DNA of 64,000 nt, taken from NCBI RefSeq assembly GCF_002804065.1, contig NZ_CP024955.1:1-64000 (forward strand), given 5' to 3'. Origin of the DNA: Kyrpidia spormannii. Its GTDB lineage: Bacteria > Bacillota > Bacilli > Kyrpidiales > Kyrpidiaceae. The notes beneath the pieces were generated by a model. The model searched no databases, had not been told where the DNA came from, and saw only the letters and a program-made list of their open reading frames with translations. Both the position numbers and the translations under genes were made by a program. Positions 43,389-52,178 of this stretch are shown here, piece after piece. How positions within the stretch are numbered: the first letter of the stretch is position 1; every line of letters starts with the position of its first letter.

Positions 43389-43715
43389 ATGCGCCTCGTG
43401 ATCGCGGTGGTCCAGGACAAAGACAGCGGGCGCTTGGCGGCAGAATTGGTGAAGCGCGGATATCGCGCCACGAAGTTGGCGAGTACTGGCGGATTTCTGA
43501 AGGCGGGGAACACCACCTTCTTGATTGGGGTGGATGATGAACGGGTCAACGACGTGGTGGAATGTATCCACCGGAGCTGCAGGGCCCGGGAACAAGTGGT
43601 GACCCCCTTTGCCCCGGTGGGAAACGTCGATGCAGAAGTTCCGGTGCCGATTTCCGTTCAGGTCGGCGGGGCCACGGTGTTCGTACTGGATGTGGAGAGG
43701 TTCGAACATTTCTGA
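43389..43715 (+). CDS. darA: c-di-AMP receptor DarA (YaaQ, PII-like)
   Basis: A 108-residue PII-like trimeric protein that binds cyclic di-AMP in Bacillota; the downstream effect is not known. The family start RLVIAVVQDKD and the pocket region STGGFLKAGNTTFLIGV are present. ATG 43389 lies six bases after the strong site GAGGAGGTGA. Location between tmk and yaaR matches B. subtilis. Confidence 0.93.
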   Translation: MRLVIAVVQDKDSGRLAAELVKRGYRATKLASTGGFLKAGNTTFLIGVDDERVNDVVECIHRSCRAREQVVTPFAPVGNVDAEVPVPISVQVGGATVFVLDVERFEHF

Positions 43716-43758
43716 ACCCAGGTGCACCTCGGATTGCGTGGGGAGAGGGGCGGTAAGA

Positions 43759-44205
43759 TTGCGTGTGGATCAAACCCTAACCCAGTGGTGGCGAGACCAG
43801 CCGGCCAGCCGCCCTTTTTCCGGCGGGGACTTGTCGCGGCCTTCCTTTGGACAAGTTTTTGATGCCCAAATCAAGAGGATCGGCAGGGAAGAACTCGATG
43901 AATCCTTCAAACGCATGGAGGAGGCAGCGGCTGGCCTATCGGAACGGATGCGGTTGGAGGATCTCCAACGGTACAAGGAGGCGCTGAAGGAATTTCTGGA
44001 ACGGGCGGTGCGACTCGGTTTGATTGTCCGGGAAGAGACGGGACGGGACCGGCGGGGGCGTCCGCAGCTTTTGAAATTGCTGGCGATCTTGGATGAACGG
44101 GTCCTCGAGATCGCGGATGTGCTTCGGGGAGTGGAAAAAGACCGTATCCGGCTGCTGGCGCTCATCGGAGAGATTCGGGGCTTGCTGATTCAGGCCACGG
44201 CCTGA
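43759..44205 (+). CDS. yaaR: YaaR family protein (DUF327)
   Basis: A 148-residue, mostly helical protein of the DUF327/YaaR family: the core SFGQVFDAQIKRIGREELDE and the end LLALIGEIRGLLIQ match. Function is unknown. The start is TTG 43759 with a GAGAGGGGCGG region upstream; length matches B. subtilis YaaR (about 146). It lies between darA and holB as in the standard order. Confidence 0.85.
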   Translation: MRVDQTLTQWWRDQPASRPFSGGDLSRPSFGQVFDAQIKRIGREELDESFKRMEEAAAGLSERMRLEDLQRYKEALKEFLERAVRLGLIVREETGRDRRGRPQLLKLLAILDERVLEIADVLRGVEKDRIRLLALIGEIRGLLIQATA

Positions 44206-44251
44206 ATGCTGAAATGAGATCGGGAATGACAACGAGGGACGGTGGACGGCG

Positions 44252-45268
44252 GTGAATGATCGGGATGGCGCTGAACAGTCGGGCGGGGGATGGTTCCAGC
44301 TTCGCCGGTGGCTGCGGCGGGGGGAGTGGGCGCACGCTTACCTGTTCGTGGGGCCCGAAACCGGAGACCAGGATCAAGCTGCGGAATATTTGGCTTCTGG
44401 GATTCTCTGCGAGGATCGAGCGAATCCGCCCTGTGGTTCTTGCCCATCCTGCCGTCGGCTGGCCCACGGGAATCATCCCGGGTTGGTCCAGGTGTATCCC
44501 GACGGCCAGAGCATTAAAATAGACCAGCTTCGGGAGCTACAGCGGTTCTTCTCCTTGCGTGCGATCGAAAGGGAGAACCGGGTGTACATCATCCACGGGG
44601 CGGATCGCATGACTCCCGAGGCGGCGAACTCCTTGCTGAAGTTTCTCGAGGAGCCGGCCCCCGGGACGGTGGGGATTTTGACGGCAAAGCGCCTGGAAGG
44701 GGTGCTGGCCACGGTGCGTTCCCGGTGTCAGGTTCTCCGATTCTCGGCGCCGAGGCCAGAGGTTTTGTACCGGGAGTGGACCTCCCGGGGAGTTGGGGAG
44801 GAGATGGCCCGTTTATTCGCGTATTTGGGCTTGTCTGACTCGGGCTCCGGGGAGGACGCGGATAAAGAGGCGGACGGTGAAAATCCGTTGGATATCGCCG
44901 TATTTGCCGATATTGCCGGTTGGGTGGTAGAATGGGTGCAGGCGGTGGAGGAGCACAAGGGTAAGCCCCTCCTGGAGCTTTTTTCCCGGGTGGGCCGGGG
45001 ACAATGGTCTGCCCCCGAGTGTCTGTGGCTCCTCGACGTGCTGGCGTGTTGGTACCGGGATGTCCTCTATACCTCGCTGGGTTTGTCGGACCAAGTGGTG
45101 TTTATCGACCATCGGCGCGAACTTTCCTCCCAGGCAGCACGGCACGGCTCGATCGCCCCTCTCGTGGAAAGAATGGGGGAGGTGATCGACGCGAAACGAC
45201 GCCTGCAGGCCCATGCCAACCCCCAGCTGACGCTGGAGCGCATGGTTCTGAGGCTGCAGGAGGAATGA
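44252..45268 (+). CDS. holB: DNA polymerase III subunit delta prime
   Basis: Clamp-loader subunit working with DnaX. The 338-residue protein has a degenerate P-loop (GPETGDQDQAAE, lacking the Lys), normal for delta prime, a four-cysteine zinc module (Cys53, 61, 64, 67), LLKFLEEPAPGTVGIL and the sensor SRCQVLRF. GTG 44252 has only a weak ribosome site. Its stop overlaps the ricT start region. Confidence 0.93.
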   Translation: MNDRDGAEQSGGGWFQLRRWLRRGEWAHAYLFVGPETGDQDQAAEYLASGILCEDRANPPCGSCPSCRRLAHGNHPGLVQVYPDGQSIKIDQLRELQRFFSLRAIERENRVYIIHGADRMTPEAANSLLKFLEEPAPGTVGILTAKRLEGVLATVRSRCQVLRFSAPRPEVLYREWTSRGVGEEMARLFAYLGLSDSGSGEDADKEADGENPLDIAVFADIAGWVVEWVQAVEEHKGKPLLELFSRVGRGQWSAPECLWLLDVLACWYRDVLYTSLGLSDQVVFIDHRRELSSQAARHGSIAPLVERMGEVIDAKRRLQAHANPQLTLERMVLRLQEE

Positions 45269-45273
45269 GAAAG

Positions 45274-45939
45274 ATGTACACGGTAGTCGGCGTACGGTTC
45301 CGGCCGGCCGGGAAACTGTATTATTTTGACCCCGGATCTGAACCCGTGGACCAGGGCGACTGGGTGATTGTCGAAACCGCTCGCGGCGTCGAGTATGGAG
45401 AAGTGGGGTTGGCTCCCCGCGAGGTGACCGAGGACGAGGTCGTTTTGCCGCTGAAGCCCATTATACGGCTGGCCACCGAAGAAGATGAACGCCAGATGGA
45501 AGGGAATCGCCGCGCGGCGAAAGAAGCGCTGGGCGTGTGCGCGGATTTGATTCGCCGGCATTCCTTGCCGATGAAATTGGTGGATGCCGAATACACCTTT
45601 GATCGCAATAAACTGATCTTTTACTTCACCGCCGAAGGCCGCGTGGACTTTCGGGAACTGGTGAAAGACCTCGCTGCGGCATTCCGCACCCGGATCGAAC
45701 TGCGTCAGATCGGGGTGAGGGACGAAGCGAAGATGGTTGGCGGGATCGGCCCCTGTGGACGAGTGACCTGTTGTTCCAGTTGGTTGGGGGAGTTTGTCCC
45801 GGTCTCGATCCGCATGGCAAAAGATCAGCAGTTGTCCCTTAATCCGTCGAAGATTTCCGGGCTATGCGGGAGGCTCATGTGTTGCTTGAAGTATGAGGCC
45901 GACTCGTATCCAGGGGCGGGGCGGACGACCAGCGCATGA
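45274..45939 (+). CDS. ricT: RicT (YaaT), PSP1-domain stage 0 sporulation protein
   Basis: RicT is part of the RicAFT (Y) complex that works with RNase Y and carries an iron-sulphur cluster. The N-terminus MYTVVGVRFRPAGKLYYFDP and the cysteine clusters GGIGPCGRVTCCSSWLG and GLCGRLMCCLKYE match B. subtilis closely. ATG 45274 lies nine bases after AGGAGGA; an ATG at 45265 overlaps holB but abuts that site. At 221 residues it is about 50 shorter than the B. subtilis protein, ending soon after LKYE. Confidence 0.93.
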   Translation: MYTVVGVRFRPAGKLYYFDPGSEPVDQGDWVIVETARGVEYGEVGLAPREVTEDEVVLPLKPIIRLATEEDERQMEGNRRAAKEALGVCADLIRRHSLPMKLVDAEYTFDRNKLIFYFTAEGRVDFRELVKDLAAAFRTRIELRQIGVRDEAKMVGGIGPCGRVTCCSSWLGEFVPVSIRMAKDQQLSLNPSKISGLCGRLMCCLKYEADSYPGAGRTTSA

Positions 45940-45970
45940 TTCCCCGCAGTCGGGCAACGGGGTGTTGATC

Positions 45971-46288
45971 TTGGATAAACAAGCGGTGTTCGCCGAAGTG
46001 GCCAATGTGGAAGAGCGGATCGGAGAACTTTACGCCCAAGTGGGCAGCTTGAAGCGGAAGATCGTCGAGTTGATCGAAGAGAACCAAAAGCTCACCATGG
46101 AAAACGCGAAGTTGCGGAAGATTCTCGATCAACTTCACCCGGAGGAGCAGGTTCATCCCGGGGATGGATACGACAACCTGGCGAGGATTTATCATGACGG
46201 TTTTCACGTCTGTCATGTGCGGTTTGGGAGTTTGCGCACCGATGGCGACTGCTTGTTTTGCTTATCGTTATTGAATAAAACCGGATGA
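45971..46288 (+). CDS. yabA: Replication initiation control protein YabA
   Basis: YabA binds DnaA and DnaN and limits re-initiation. The 105-residue product has the N-terminal coiled coil (about 1-55, rich in Leu, Glu and Lys) and the C-terminal zinc module with His and Cys in HVCHVRFG and CLFCLSLL. The start is TTG 45971 with GGGGTG upstream. Its partners dnaA and dnaN are at the start of the window. Confidence 0.93.
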   Translation: MDKQAVFAEVANVEERIGELYAQVGSLKRKIVELIEENQKLTMENAKLRKILDQLHPEEQVHPGDGYDNLARIYHDGFHVCHVRFGSLRTDGDCLFCLSLLNKTG

Positions 46289-46343
46289 ACGGGCGGCGGG
46301 AGCCGCTCTTTTCTTTAACGGGTGCTCAGCCGGAGGCGATGTG

Positions 46344-47252
46344 ATGGACAGTCAATTTTCTTTCGATGGGCCCCGGGAAAGGGGCTTGGTGCTGGTGGCG
46401 ACCCCCATCGGCAACCTCGAGGATATTTCCACCCGAGCGCTCCGGGTGCTTGGGGAAGCGGATATTATCCTCGCCGAAGACACCCGGCGCACCCGGCAAC
46501 TGCTGGCGCATTTTCAGATTTCCGGGTCCCGGCTGGTCAGCTATCACGAGCACAACCGAATCCAGAGAGAACCCGATGTTTTAGATTGGCTGAAGGAGGG
46601 CAAGCTCGTGGCCTTGGTGACCGACGCCGGGATGCCGGGAATCTCCGACCCTGGGGCGGACCTGGTGCGTCTTGCCCGGAATGCCGGTGTACCGGTTACC
46701 GTGGTTCCCGGTCCGTCTGCCGCCCTTGCCGCTCTCGTGATCTCTGGCCTTCCCACCGATCGATTTGTGTTTCTGGGTTTTTTGCCTCGCTCGGGCCGGG
46801 CGAGGGAAGAAGAGATCGCTCGGTTGGCCGGATACCCGGAGACGATCATCCTTTATGAGGCGCCCCATCGGGTGATTCGCACCGTGAGGGATCTGGCCCA
46901 AGTGCTAGGGAACCGACGGGCTGCGGCCGTCCGGGAATTGACCAAACGGTACGAGCAGGTGGTTCGTGGAACTTTGGGGGAGTTGATCGGCTGGTTGGAG
47001 GGGGAAGAACCCAAAGGAGAATGGGTCCTCATCGTTGAAGGGGCAGTCTCGGCGTCGAACGAACATCGCATTTTTGGGGAAGGGGAATCTTCCGGGGAAG
47101 ACGATATGAACCAATGGTGCGAGGAGGTAACCCGTCAGGTGGCCCAGGGAGTTAGCGTCCGGGACGCAATCCGGGAGACTGCCCGGCGGCATCGGTTATC
47201 CCGGCGGGCCCTGTATCAGGCGTATCTGAAGCGGGCAGAGGGAAACGGATAA
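46344..47252 (+). CDS. rsmI: 16S rRNA (cytidine1402-2'-O)-methyltransferase
   Basis: RsmI methylates the ribose of C1402 in 16S RNA using SAM. The 302-residue tetrapyrrole-methylase-fold protein shows LVLVATPIGNLEDIS, AEDTRRTRQLL and TDAGMPGISDPG. ATG 46344 lies seven bases after GGAGG; GTG 46341 is the neighbouring alternative. In B. subtilis yabB and yazA lie between yabA and this gene; they are absent here. It is convergent with abrB. Confidence 0.95.
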   Translation: MDSQFSFDGPRERGLVLVATPIGNLEDISTRALRVLGEADIILAEDTRRTRQLLAHFQISGSRLVSYHEHNRIQREPDVLDWLKEGKLVALVTDAGMPGISDPGADLVRLARNAGVPVTVVPGPSAALAALVISGLPTDRFVFLGFLPRSGRAREEEIARLAGYPETIILYEAPHRVIRTVRDLAQVLGNRRAAAVRELTKRYEQVVRGTLGELIGWLEGEEPKGEWVLIVEGAVSASNEHRIFGEGESSGEDDMNQWCEEVTRQVAQGVSVRDAIRETARRHRLSRRALYQAYLKRAEGNG

Positions 47253-47307
47253 CGCCTTCCGCCAGGGCGTCCGGGGTGGTCGTCCGAACTCCGGGTTACA
47301 GATGAAA

Positions 47308-47333
47308 GGCCCGGGCGCGGAGCGCCGCGGGCC
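47308..47333. terminator. GC-rich hairpin between rsmI and abrB
   Basis: GGCCCG...GCGC pairs with GCGC...CGGGCC around a short loop. On the minus strand it is followed by TTTCATC, so it may end the abrB transcript; on the plus strand it follows rsmI. The T runs are short. Confidence 0.55.
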
Positions 47334-47356
47334 GAAAGTACCGGATCCGCCGGGGG

Positions 47357-47596
47357 CTACTTGCTCATCTCGGCGATGCAGGCCGGGCAGATATTGCGCC
47401 CTTTAAAGTGGATGATCTCATCGGCGTTCCCGCAAAAGATGCAGGCAGGCTCGTACTTTTTCAGCACGATGCGGTCGCCGTCCACGTAAATCTCTAGGGC
47501 GTCTTTGACGCCGATGCTCAAGGTGCGGCGCAGCTCGATGGGAATCACCACCCGGCCCAGCTCGTCGACCTTGCGGACAATACCTGTGGATTTCAT
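47357..47596 (-). CDS. abrB: AbrB family transition-state regulator
   Basis: AbrB represses many stationary-phase genes and is controlled by Spo0A in Bacillus. The 79-residue protein has the swapped-hairpin DNA-binding domain (MKSTGIVRKVDELGRVVIPI, then ELRRTLSI) nearly identical to B. subtilis AbrB over its first 50 residues. The C-terminal part differs: it carries two Cys pairs, CIFC and CPAC, which look like a small zinc ribbon, where B. subtilis has a longer multimerisation domain. It is divergent from metG. Confidence 0.93.
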   Translation of the reverse strand: MKSTGIVRKVDELGRVVIPIELRRTLSIGVKDALEIYVDGDRIVLKKYEPACIFCGNADEIIHFKGRNICPACIAEMSK

Positions 47597-47756
47597 GTCC
47601 CTCTCCCCCTGTAAAATGACCGAATGTTGACATCTAGGCGGTGCATCCTAAGTGTACCAATTACTACCATAACAGTCAACCCAGTTTTAGAAAAATAGGG
47701 CGAAAGTCCTAGTCGACGGTAGAAAGCGGAAACTCCGGCGCGAAGGTGCGAATTTC

Positions 47757-47786
47757 TTGACCTGTTCTTTCGGGGCATGGTAAAAT
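47757..47786 (+). promoter_or_regulatory. Promoter for metG
   Basis: TTGACC (47757-47762) and TAAAAT (47781-47786) are spaced by 18 bases. The predicted start near 47793 leaves a leader of about 70 bases containing a terminator hairpin. Confidence 0.68.
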
Positions 47787-47808
47787 TTTGAGAACAGGAC
47801 AATCGCTC

Positions 47809-47837
47809 CCTCTCGTCCTGGGGACGAGGGGTTTTTT
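47809..47837 (+). terminator. Terminator/attenuator hairpin in the metG leader
   Basis: CCTCTCGTCC (47809-47818) pairs with GGACGAGGGG (47822-47831), one T-G pair, three-base loop, followed by six T. It lies between the metG promoter and start. Part of its stem and loop, TCCTGGG (47816-47822), is also complementary to CCCAGGA (47848-47854), which overlaps the metG ribosome site, so two exclusive folds are possible. Confidence 0.75.
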
Positions 47838-47862
47838 GTATGGGATTCCCAGGAGGTGCGAT

Positions 47863-49917
47863 ATGGGTCGCAAAACGTTTTACATCACCACCCCCATTTA
47901 TTATCCGAGCAATAAACTGCACATTGGTCACGCTTACACGACGGTGGCGGCGGATGCCATGGCTCGGTACAAACGCCTTCGGGGCTACGACGTGATGTAT
48001 CTGACGGGCACGGATGAGCACGGACAAAAGATCGAACGCCGGGCCCGGGAGGAGGGCAAAACGCCCCAAGCCTTTGTCGACGAGATCGTCGGATGGATTC
48101 AAGAGCTTTGGAGAAAATTGGACATCTCCTACGACGATTTTATCCGTACCACCCAACCCCGCCACAAAAAAGCGGTCCAGCGAATTTTCCAGCGGTTGAT
48201 GGAGCAAGGGGATATTTATCAAGCGGACTATGAGGGGCTGTACTGCACCCCCTGCGAGTCTTTTTGGACAGCCCGCCAAGCGGAGGGCGGACGTTGTCCA
48301 GACTGCGGGCGGCCGGTGGAACTGGTGAGGGAAAAGAGTTATTTCTTTCGCATGAGCAAGTATGTGCCCCAGTTGCTTCGGTATTACGAAGAAAACCCGG
48401 ATTTTATCCAGCCCGAGTCCCGGAAGCACGAGATGATCAACAATTTCATCAAACCGGGGTTAGAAGATCTGTGCGTCTCCCGCACAACCTTCGATTGGGG
48501 AATCCCCGTTCCCGGAGATCCAGACCATGTCATCTATGTCTGGATCGATGCCTTGAGCAACTACATCACCGCTCTGGGGTATCTTTCCGACGATCCGGCT
48601 GAACGGGAGAAATTCGAACGATATTGGCCGGCGGACGTCCACGTGGTGGGAAAGGAAATCGTGCGGTTTCATACGATCTACTGGCCGATCATGTTGATGG
48701 CGTTAGGGTTGCCTTTGCCGAAAAAGGTGTTCGGTCACGGATGGCTGTTGACGCCCCAAGGCAAGATGTCAAAATCCAAGGGGAACGTGATTGACCCGAA
48801 CCTTCTGTTGGACCGGTACGGCTCCGATGCGATCCGGTATTTTCTCCTGCGGGAAATCCCCTTTGGCGCGGACGGGGTCTTCACTCCCGAGGCGTTGATC
48901 CAACGGCTGAATTTTGACCTGGCCAATGATCTTGGAAATCTGTTAAATCGCACCCTGCCCCTCATTGAACGGTTTGCCGGAGGCCGGATCCCGACGCCCA
49001 CCATGGTCCAGGATCCGGACGGGGAATTGCGGAGCTTGGCGGCAGAGACGGTGACCCGGGTGGAGGAAGCGATGGAGAAAATGGAGTTCTCCACCGCGCT
49101 CGCGGCGATTTGGCAACTGTTGGGCCGGGCGAACAAATATATCGACGAGACGGCGCCTTGGGCCGAGATGAAGGCGGGAAGGACGGAACGGGCGCACACG
49201 GTGTTGTATCACTTGGCCGAGGTGATCCGCATTGTGTCGATTCTGCTCCAGCCGTTCCTGACCAAGGCGCCCGTGGAAATGCAGCGGCGATTGGGGCTGT
49301 CCCCGGGCCCCCACACTCATTGGGATAGCGCCCGGATGTTCGGAACCTTGCCTCCGGGGTTGCCGGTGTATAAAGGAGACCCTCTGTTTCCCCGGCTGGA
49401 TCTGGAGGCGGAGGTACTGGCGATCGATGAAGCGACTGGGGCGGTGAGTCGAGCTGCCGACTCCGAAGGCAACGCGTCTTCCGCTTCCGGTGCGAAGCAG
49501 GTAACCGAGGCCGGGTCAGCCGGAGGGGATGGCGCCGGCGCAGCGGAAGGGATCGCCAAGGCCGAGGATGTCGCCGAAAACCATGAGGAACCGAAACTCA
49601 TCGGAATCGAGGAGTTTCAGAAAATCGACCTGCGGGTCGGCCGCATTGTGGAAGCGGAACGAATTCCCAAGGCGGATAAACTGTTAAAACTGATGATCGA
49701 CCTGGGAAGTGAGGTCCGGCAAGTGGTGTCGGGGATTGCCCAGTACTATCGCCCCGAGGAGTTGGTGGGTCAGCGGGTGGTGGTGGTGACCAATCTTAAA
49801 CCCGTCAAACTGCGGGGAGTGGAGTCCAGGGGCATGATTCTCGCCGCCTCGGAGGGTGACCGCCTCGTCCTGACTACCGTTTCTGACGATATCCCCCTGG
49901 GTACCAAAGTAAAATAA
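47863..49917 (+). CDS. metG: Methionyl-tRNA synthetase
   Basis: Charges tRNA-Met. From ATG 47863 (AGGAGG seven bases upstream) the product is 684 residues: HIGH at 20-23 (KLHIGHAY), a zinc knuckle with CTPC and CPDC, KMSKS at 301-305, an anticodon-binding helical domain, an Ala/Gly/Glu-rich linker (about 535-575) and a C-terminal EMAP/Trbp111 tRNA-binding domain (about 580-684, IDLRVGRIVEAE). The open frame extends 75 bases upstream into the leader, which is not coding. Confidence 0.97.
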   Translation: MGRKTFYITTPIYYPSNKLHIGHAYTTVAADAMARYKRLRGYDVMYLTGTDEHGQKIERRAREEGKTPQAFVDEIVGWIQELWRKLDISYDDFIRTTQPRHKKAVQRIFQRLMEQGDIYQADYEGLYCTPCESFWTARQAEGGRCPDCGRPVELVREKSYFFRMSKYVPQLLRYYEENPDFIQPESRKHEMINNFIKPGLEDLCVSRTTFDWGIPVPGDPDHVIYVWIDALSNYITALGYLSDDPAEREKFERYWPADVHVVGKEIVRFHTIYWPIMLMALGLPLPKKVFGHGWLLTPQGKMSKSKGNVIDPNLLLDRYGSDAIRYFLLREIPFGADGVFTPEALIQRLNFDLANDLGNLLNRTLPLIERFAGGRIPTPTMVQDPDGELRSLAAETVTRVEEAMEKMEFSTALAAIWQLLGRANKYIDETAPWAEMKAGRTERAHTVLYHLAEVIRIVSILLQPFLTKAPVEMQRRLGLSPGPHTHWDSARMFGTLPPGLPVYKGDPLFPRLDLEAEVLAIDEATGAVSRAADSEGNASSASGAKQVTEAGSAGGDGAGAAEGIAKAEDVAENHEEPKLIGIEEFQKIDLRVGRIVEAERIPKADKLLKLMIDLGSEVRQVVSGIAQYYRPEELVGQRVVVVTNLKPVKLRGVESRGMILAASEGDRLVLTTVSDDIPLGTKVK

Positions 49918-49933
49918 AAGGGGGGCGAACGAG

Positions 49934-50707
49934 ATGCGGTTATTTGATACCCATAGTCACCTCAATGATGAAGCCTTTTCCGGCGACTTGAGGGAGATCG
50001 TGGAGCGGGCGGAGCAAGCGGGCGTGGAGGCGGTGGTGGTGCCCGGCTATGATCTGCCTTCTTCGGAACGGGCTTTGGAGTTGGCCCACCGGTTCGATAT
50101 CCTCTACGCCGCGGTGGGCATCCATCCCCACGACGCCTCGTCGGCCGATGAGGCCGCCATGGAGAAGCTGAGACTTCTCGCCAAGGAAGATCGGGTGGTG
50201 GCCATTGGGGAGATCGGGCTTGACTATCATTACGATCATTCCCCCCGGGATGTGCAGAGAGAGGTTTTTGAGCGGCACATCGCCCTGGCCCGGGAGTTGA
50301 ACCTTCCCGTGATTGTCCATGATCGAGAGGCCCACGCCGATACGTTGGAGATTTTGAAACAGGCCGGGGCATCCGAGGTCGGCGGCGTGATGCACTGCTT
50401 TTCCGGAAGTTTGGATATGGCCCAGGAGTGTTTACACCTGGGCTTTTACCTGTCTTTCGGGGGACCTGTGACCTTTAAGAACGCCCGCCGGCCGAAGGAA
50501 GTGGCGGCCCAGGTGCCGGAGGACCGGCTGTTGATCGAGACGGATGCACCGTATTTGACCCCGGAACCTTATCGAGGAAAACGCAATGAACCGGCCTACG
50601 TGGCTTTGGTGGCCGAGACCCTGGCCAAGATTCGGGAAACGGAACCTGAACAATTGGCTTTAGCGACCCGGGAGAATGCCCGGCGACTGTTTCGCGTGCA
50701 GGGTTGA
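49934..50707 (+). CDS. tatD: TatD family metal-dependent hydrolase
   Basis: A 257-residue TatD/YabD nuclease. Metal ligands are visible in DTHSHLND, AIGEIGLDYH, VIVHDREAHADT, GVMHCFSG and IETDAPYLTPEP. TatD enzymes are magnesium-dependent 3'-5' exonucleases linked to DNA repair. AAGGGGGG precedes the ATG. It follows metG, as in B. subtilis, but yabE, which comes next there, is missing and rnmV follows directly. Confidence 0.95.
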   Translation: MRLFDTHSHLNDEAFSGDLREIVERAEQAGVEAVVVPGYDLPSSERALELAHRFDILYAAVGIHPHDASSADEAAMEKLRLLAKEDRVVAIGEIGLDYHYDHSPRDVQREVFERHIALARELNLPVIVHDREAHADTLEILKQAGASEVGGVMHCFSGSLDMAQECLHLGFYLSFGGPVTFKNARRPKEVAAQVPEDRLLIETDAPYLTPEPYRGKRNEPAYVALVAETLAKIRETEPEQLALATRENARRLFRVQG

Positions 50708-50718
50708 CGGAGGAGAGG

Positions 50719-51291
50719 GTGGCAGACGTGACGAAACCCGAGGTGGCGGAAGTGGTGGTTGTGGAAGGATGGCGGGACAAGGCGGCGGTGGATCGAGCGG
50801 TGAAAGCGGATGTCGTCGTCACGGGCGGCATGGCGGTTTCCCGGGAACTGATCGGGTTCCTCCGCAAGGTTGTGGCTGAGAGGGGCGTGATCATCCTGAC
50901 AGACCCGGATGCCATGGGTGAGCGGATTCGAAAGCGCATCGCCGACAGGGTCCCGGGGTGTAAACACGCTTTTATCCCGCCGGAAGAAGCCACCGACGGA
51001 AGCGATATCGGCATTGAACACGCAAGCCCATCTGCCATCGACCGAGCGCTGGCCAGGGTTCGCACGGAGGTCCCCGCCAAATCCTGGCGCATCACGTGGT
51101 CGGACATGATGGAAGCCGGCCTGGTGGGAGCGCCGGGGGCCTCGGTCCGCCGGGCAAAGGTGGCCCGGGACCTGGGGGTGGGATATGGGAACGCCAAATC
51201 CTTTTGGAAGCGCCTGAACGTCCTCGGCGTTGACCCCGAGGAGTTTCGGGCGGCGGTCCGGGCCGCGGGAGGCGTGCGAAGCCATGACTGA
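50719..51291 (+). CDS. rnmV: Ribonuclease M5
   Basis: Matures 5S rRNA with ribosomal protein L18. About 190 residues with an N-terminal TOPRIM domain: VVVVEGWRDKAAV, then GGMAVSRELI and ILTDPDAMGERIR (acidic DxD-type metal site replaced by DPDAxGE as in the family). Start is GTG 50719 or GTG 50728, both close behind GGAGGAGAGGG. Its substrate, a 5S gene, is at 13789-13905. It overlaps rsmA by eight bases. Confidence 0.93.
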   Translation: MADVTKPEVAEVVVVEGWRDKAAVDRAVKADVVVTGGMAVSRELIGFLRKVVAERGVIILTDPDAMGERIRKRIADRVPGCKHAFIPPEEATDGSDIGIEHASPSAIDRALARVRTEVPAKSWRITWSDMMEAGLVGAPGASVRRAKVARDLGVGYGNAKSFWKRLNVLGVDPEEFRAAVRAAGGVRSHD

Positions 51292-52165
51292 ATCCCAGCC
51301 CTCTGTACCCTCCGCGGCCGAGCTGTTGAGGCGCTACGCCCTTCACCCCAAGAAATCACTTGGACAGCATTTTCTGGTTGACGATCGAATCCTTGAACGG
51401 ATCGTGGCTGCGGCGGATTTGAGCGGGCGAGAGGCTGTGTTGGAGATCGGTCCCGGATTGGGGGCCCTCACCCTTCGTTTGGCCCAGGCCGCGTGGCGGG
51501 TGTTGGCCGTCGAGAAAGATCGGGCATTGCAACCGGTCTTATCCGAGGTGTTGCGCGATTTCGGGAATGTGCAGGTGTGTTGGGGCGACGTGTTGGAGGT
51601 GGATCTTCCACGAATCTGTGAAGATGCCTTCGGTTCCCGGACCGTCCGGGTGGTGGCGAACCTCCCGTACTATGTGACCACCCCGGTGATGATGAAGCTT
51701 CTTGAGGCAGGACCTGTCATAGATCGGATGGTGCTGATGGTCCAGCGGGAAGTGGCGGACCGCCTGACGGCGCAACCGGGAACCAAAACTTACGGGGCGT
51801 TGACCGTGGCTGTCCAGTGGTTTGCGGAAAAGGTCGAGTCGGTGGCCCGGGTGCCGGCCTCGTGTTTTTGGCCGAGGCCGGAGGTGGATTCGGTCGTGGT
51901 GCGGCTTGACCTTCGCCCGCGCCCGGATCCCGAGATGAGTCGCAGGTTGTCCCGGGTGGTCCGGGCGGGGTTTGGCCAGCGGAGAAAAACGTTGTTGAAC
52001 GCGCTTTCCCACGCCTTGGCTGGGAGGGATCGGGCTTCTATTGCACAGGCACTCCGCGATGCCGGCGTGGCACCGGATCGGCGGGCGGAGACGCTATCCT
52101 TGGAGGAGTTTACGCGGTTGGCGCAGGCGTTGGCGGATGGTGTCTATCCCAAATCAATGCCATGA
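51284..52165 (+). CDS. rsmA: 16S rRNA dimethyladenosine transferase (KsgA)
   Basis: Dimethylates A1518 and A1519 of 16S RNA. The 293-residue protein has KKSLGQHFLVD at the N-terminus, the SAM motif EIGPGLGALT, ANLPYYVTTP (NLPY catalytic motif) and a C-terminal helical domain with RAGFGQRRKTLLNAL. ATG 51284 overlaps the rnmV stop with GGGAGGCG upstream. The rnmV-rsmA pairing is conserved in Bacillota. Confidence 0.96.
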   Translation: MTESQPSVPSAAELLRRYALHPKKSLGQHFLVDDRILERIVAAADLSGREAVLEIGPGLGALTLRLAQAAWRVLAVEKDRALQPVLSEVLRDFGNVQVCWGDVLEVDLPRICEDAFGSRTVRVVANLPYYVTTPVMMKLLEAGPVIDRMVLMVQREVADRLTAQPGTKTYGALTVAVQWFAEKVESVARVPASCFWPRPEVDSVVVRLDLRPRPDPEMSRRLSRVVRAGFGQRRKTLLNALSHALAGRDRASIAQALRDAGVAPDRRAETLSLEEFTRLAQALADGVYPKSMP

Positions 52166-52178
52166 GGCGGTGGGGATT

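Noticed and set aside
47788..47862. N-terminal extension of metG
   Set aside because: The frame is open but covers the terminator hairpin; AGGAGG and the family start support ATG 47863.
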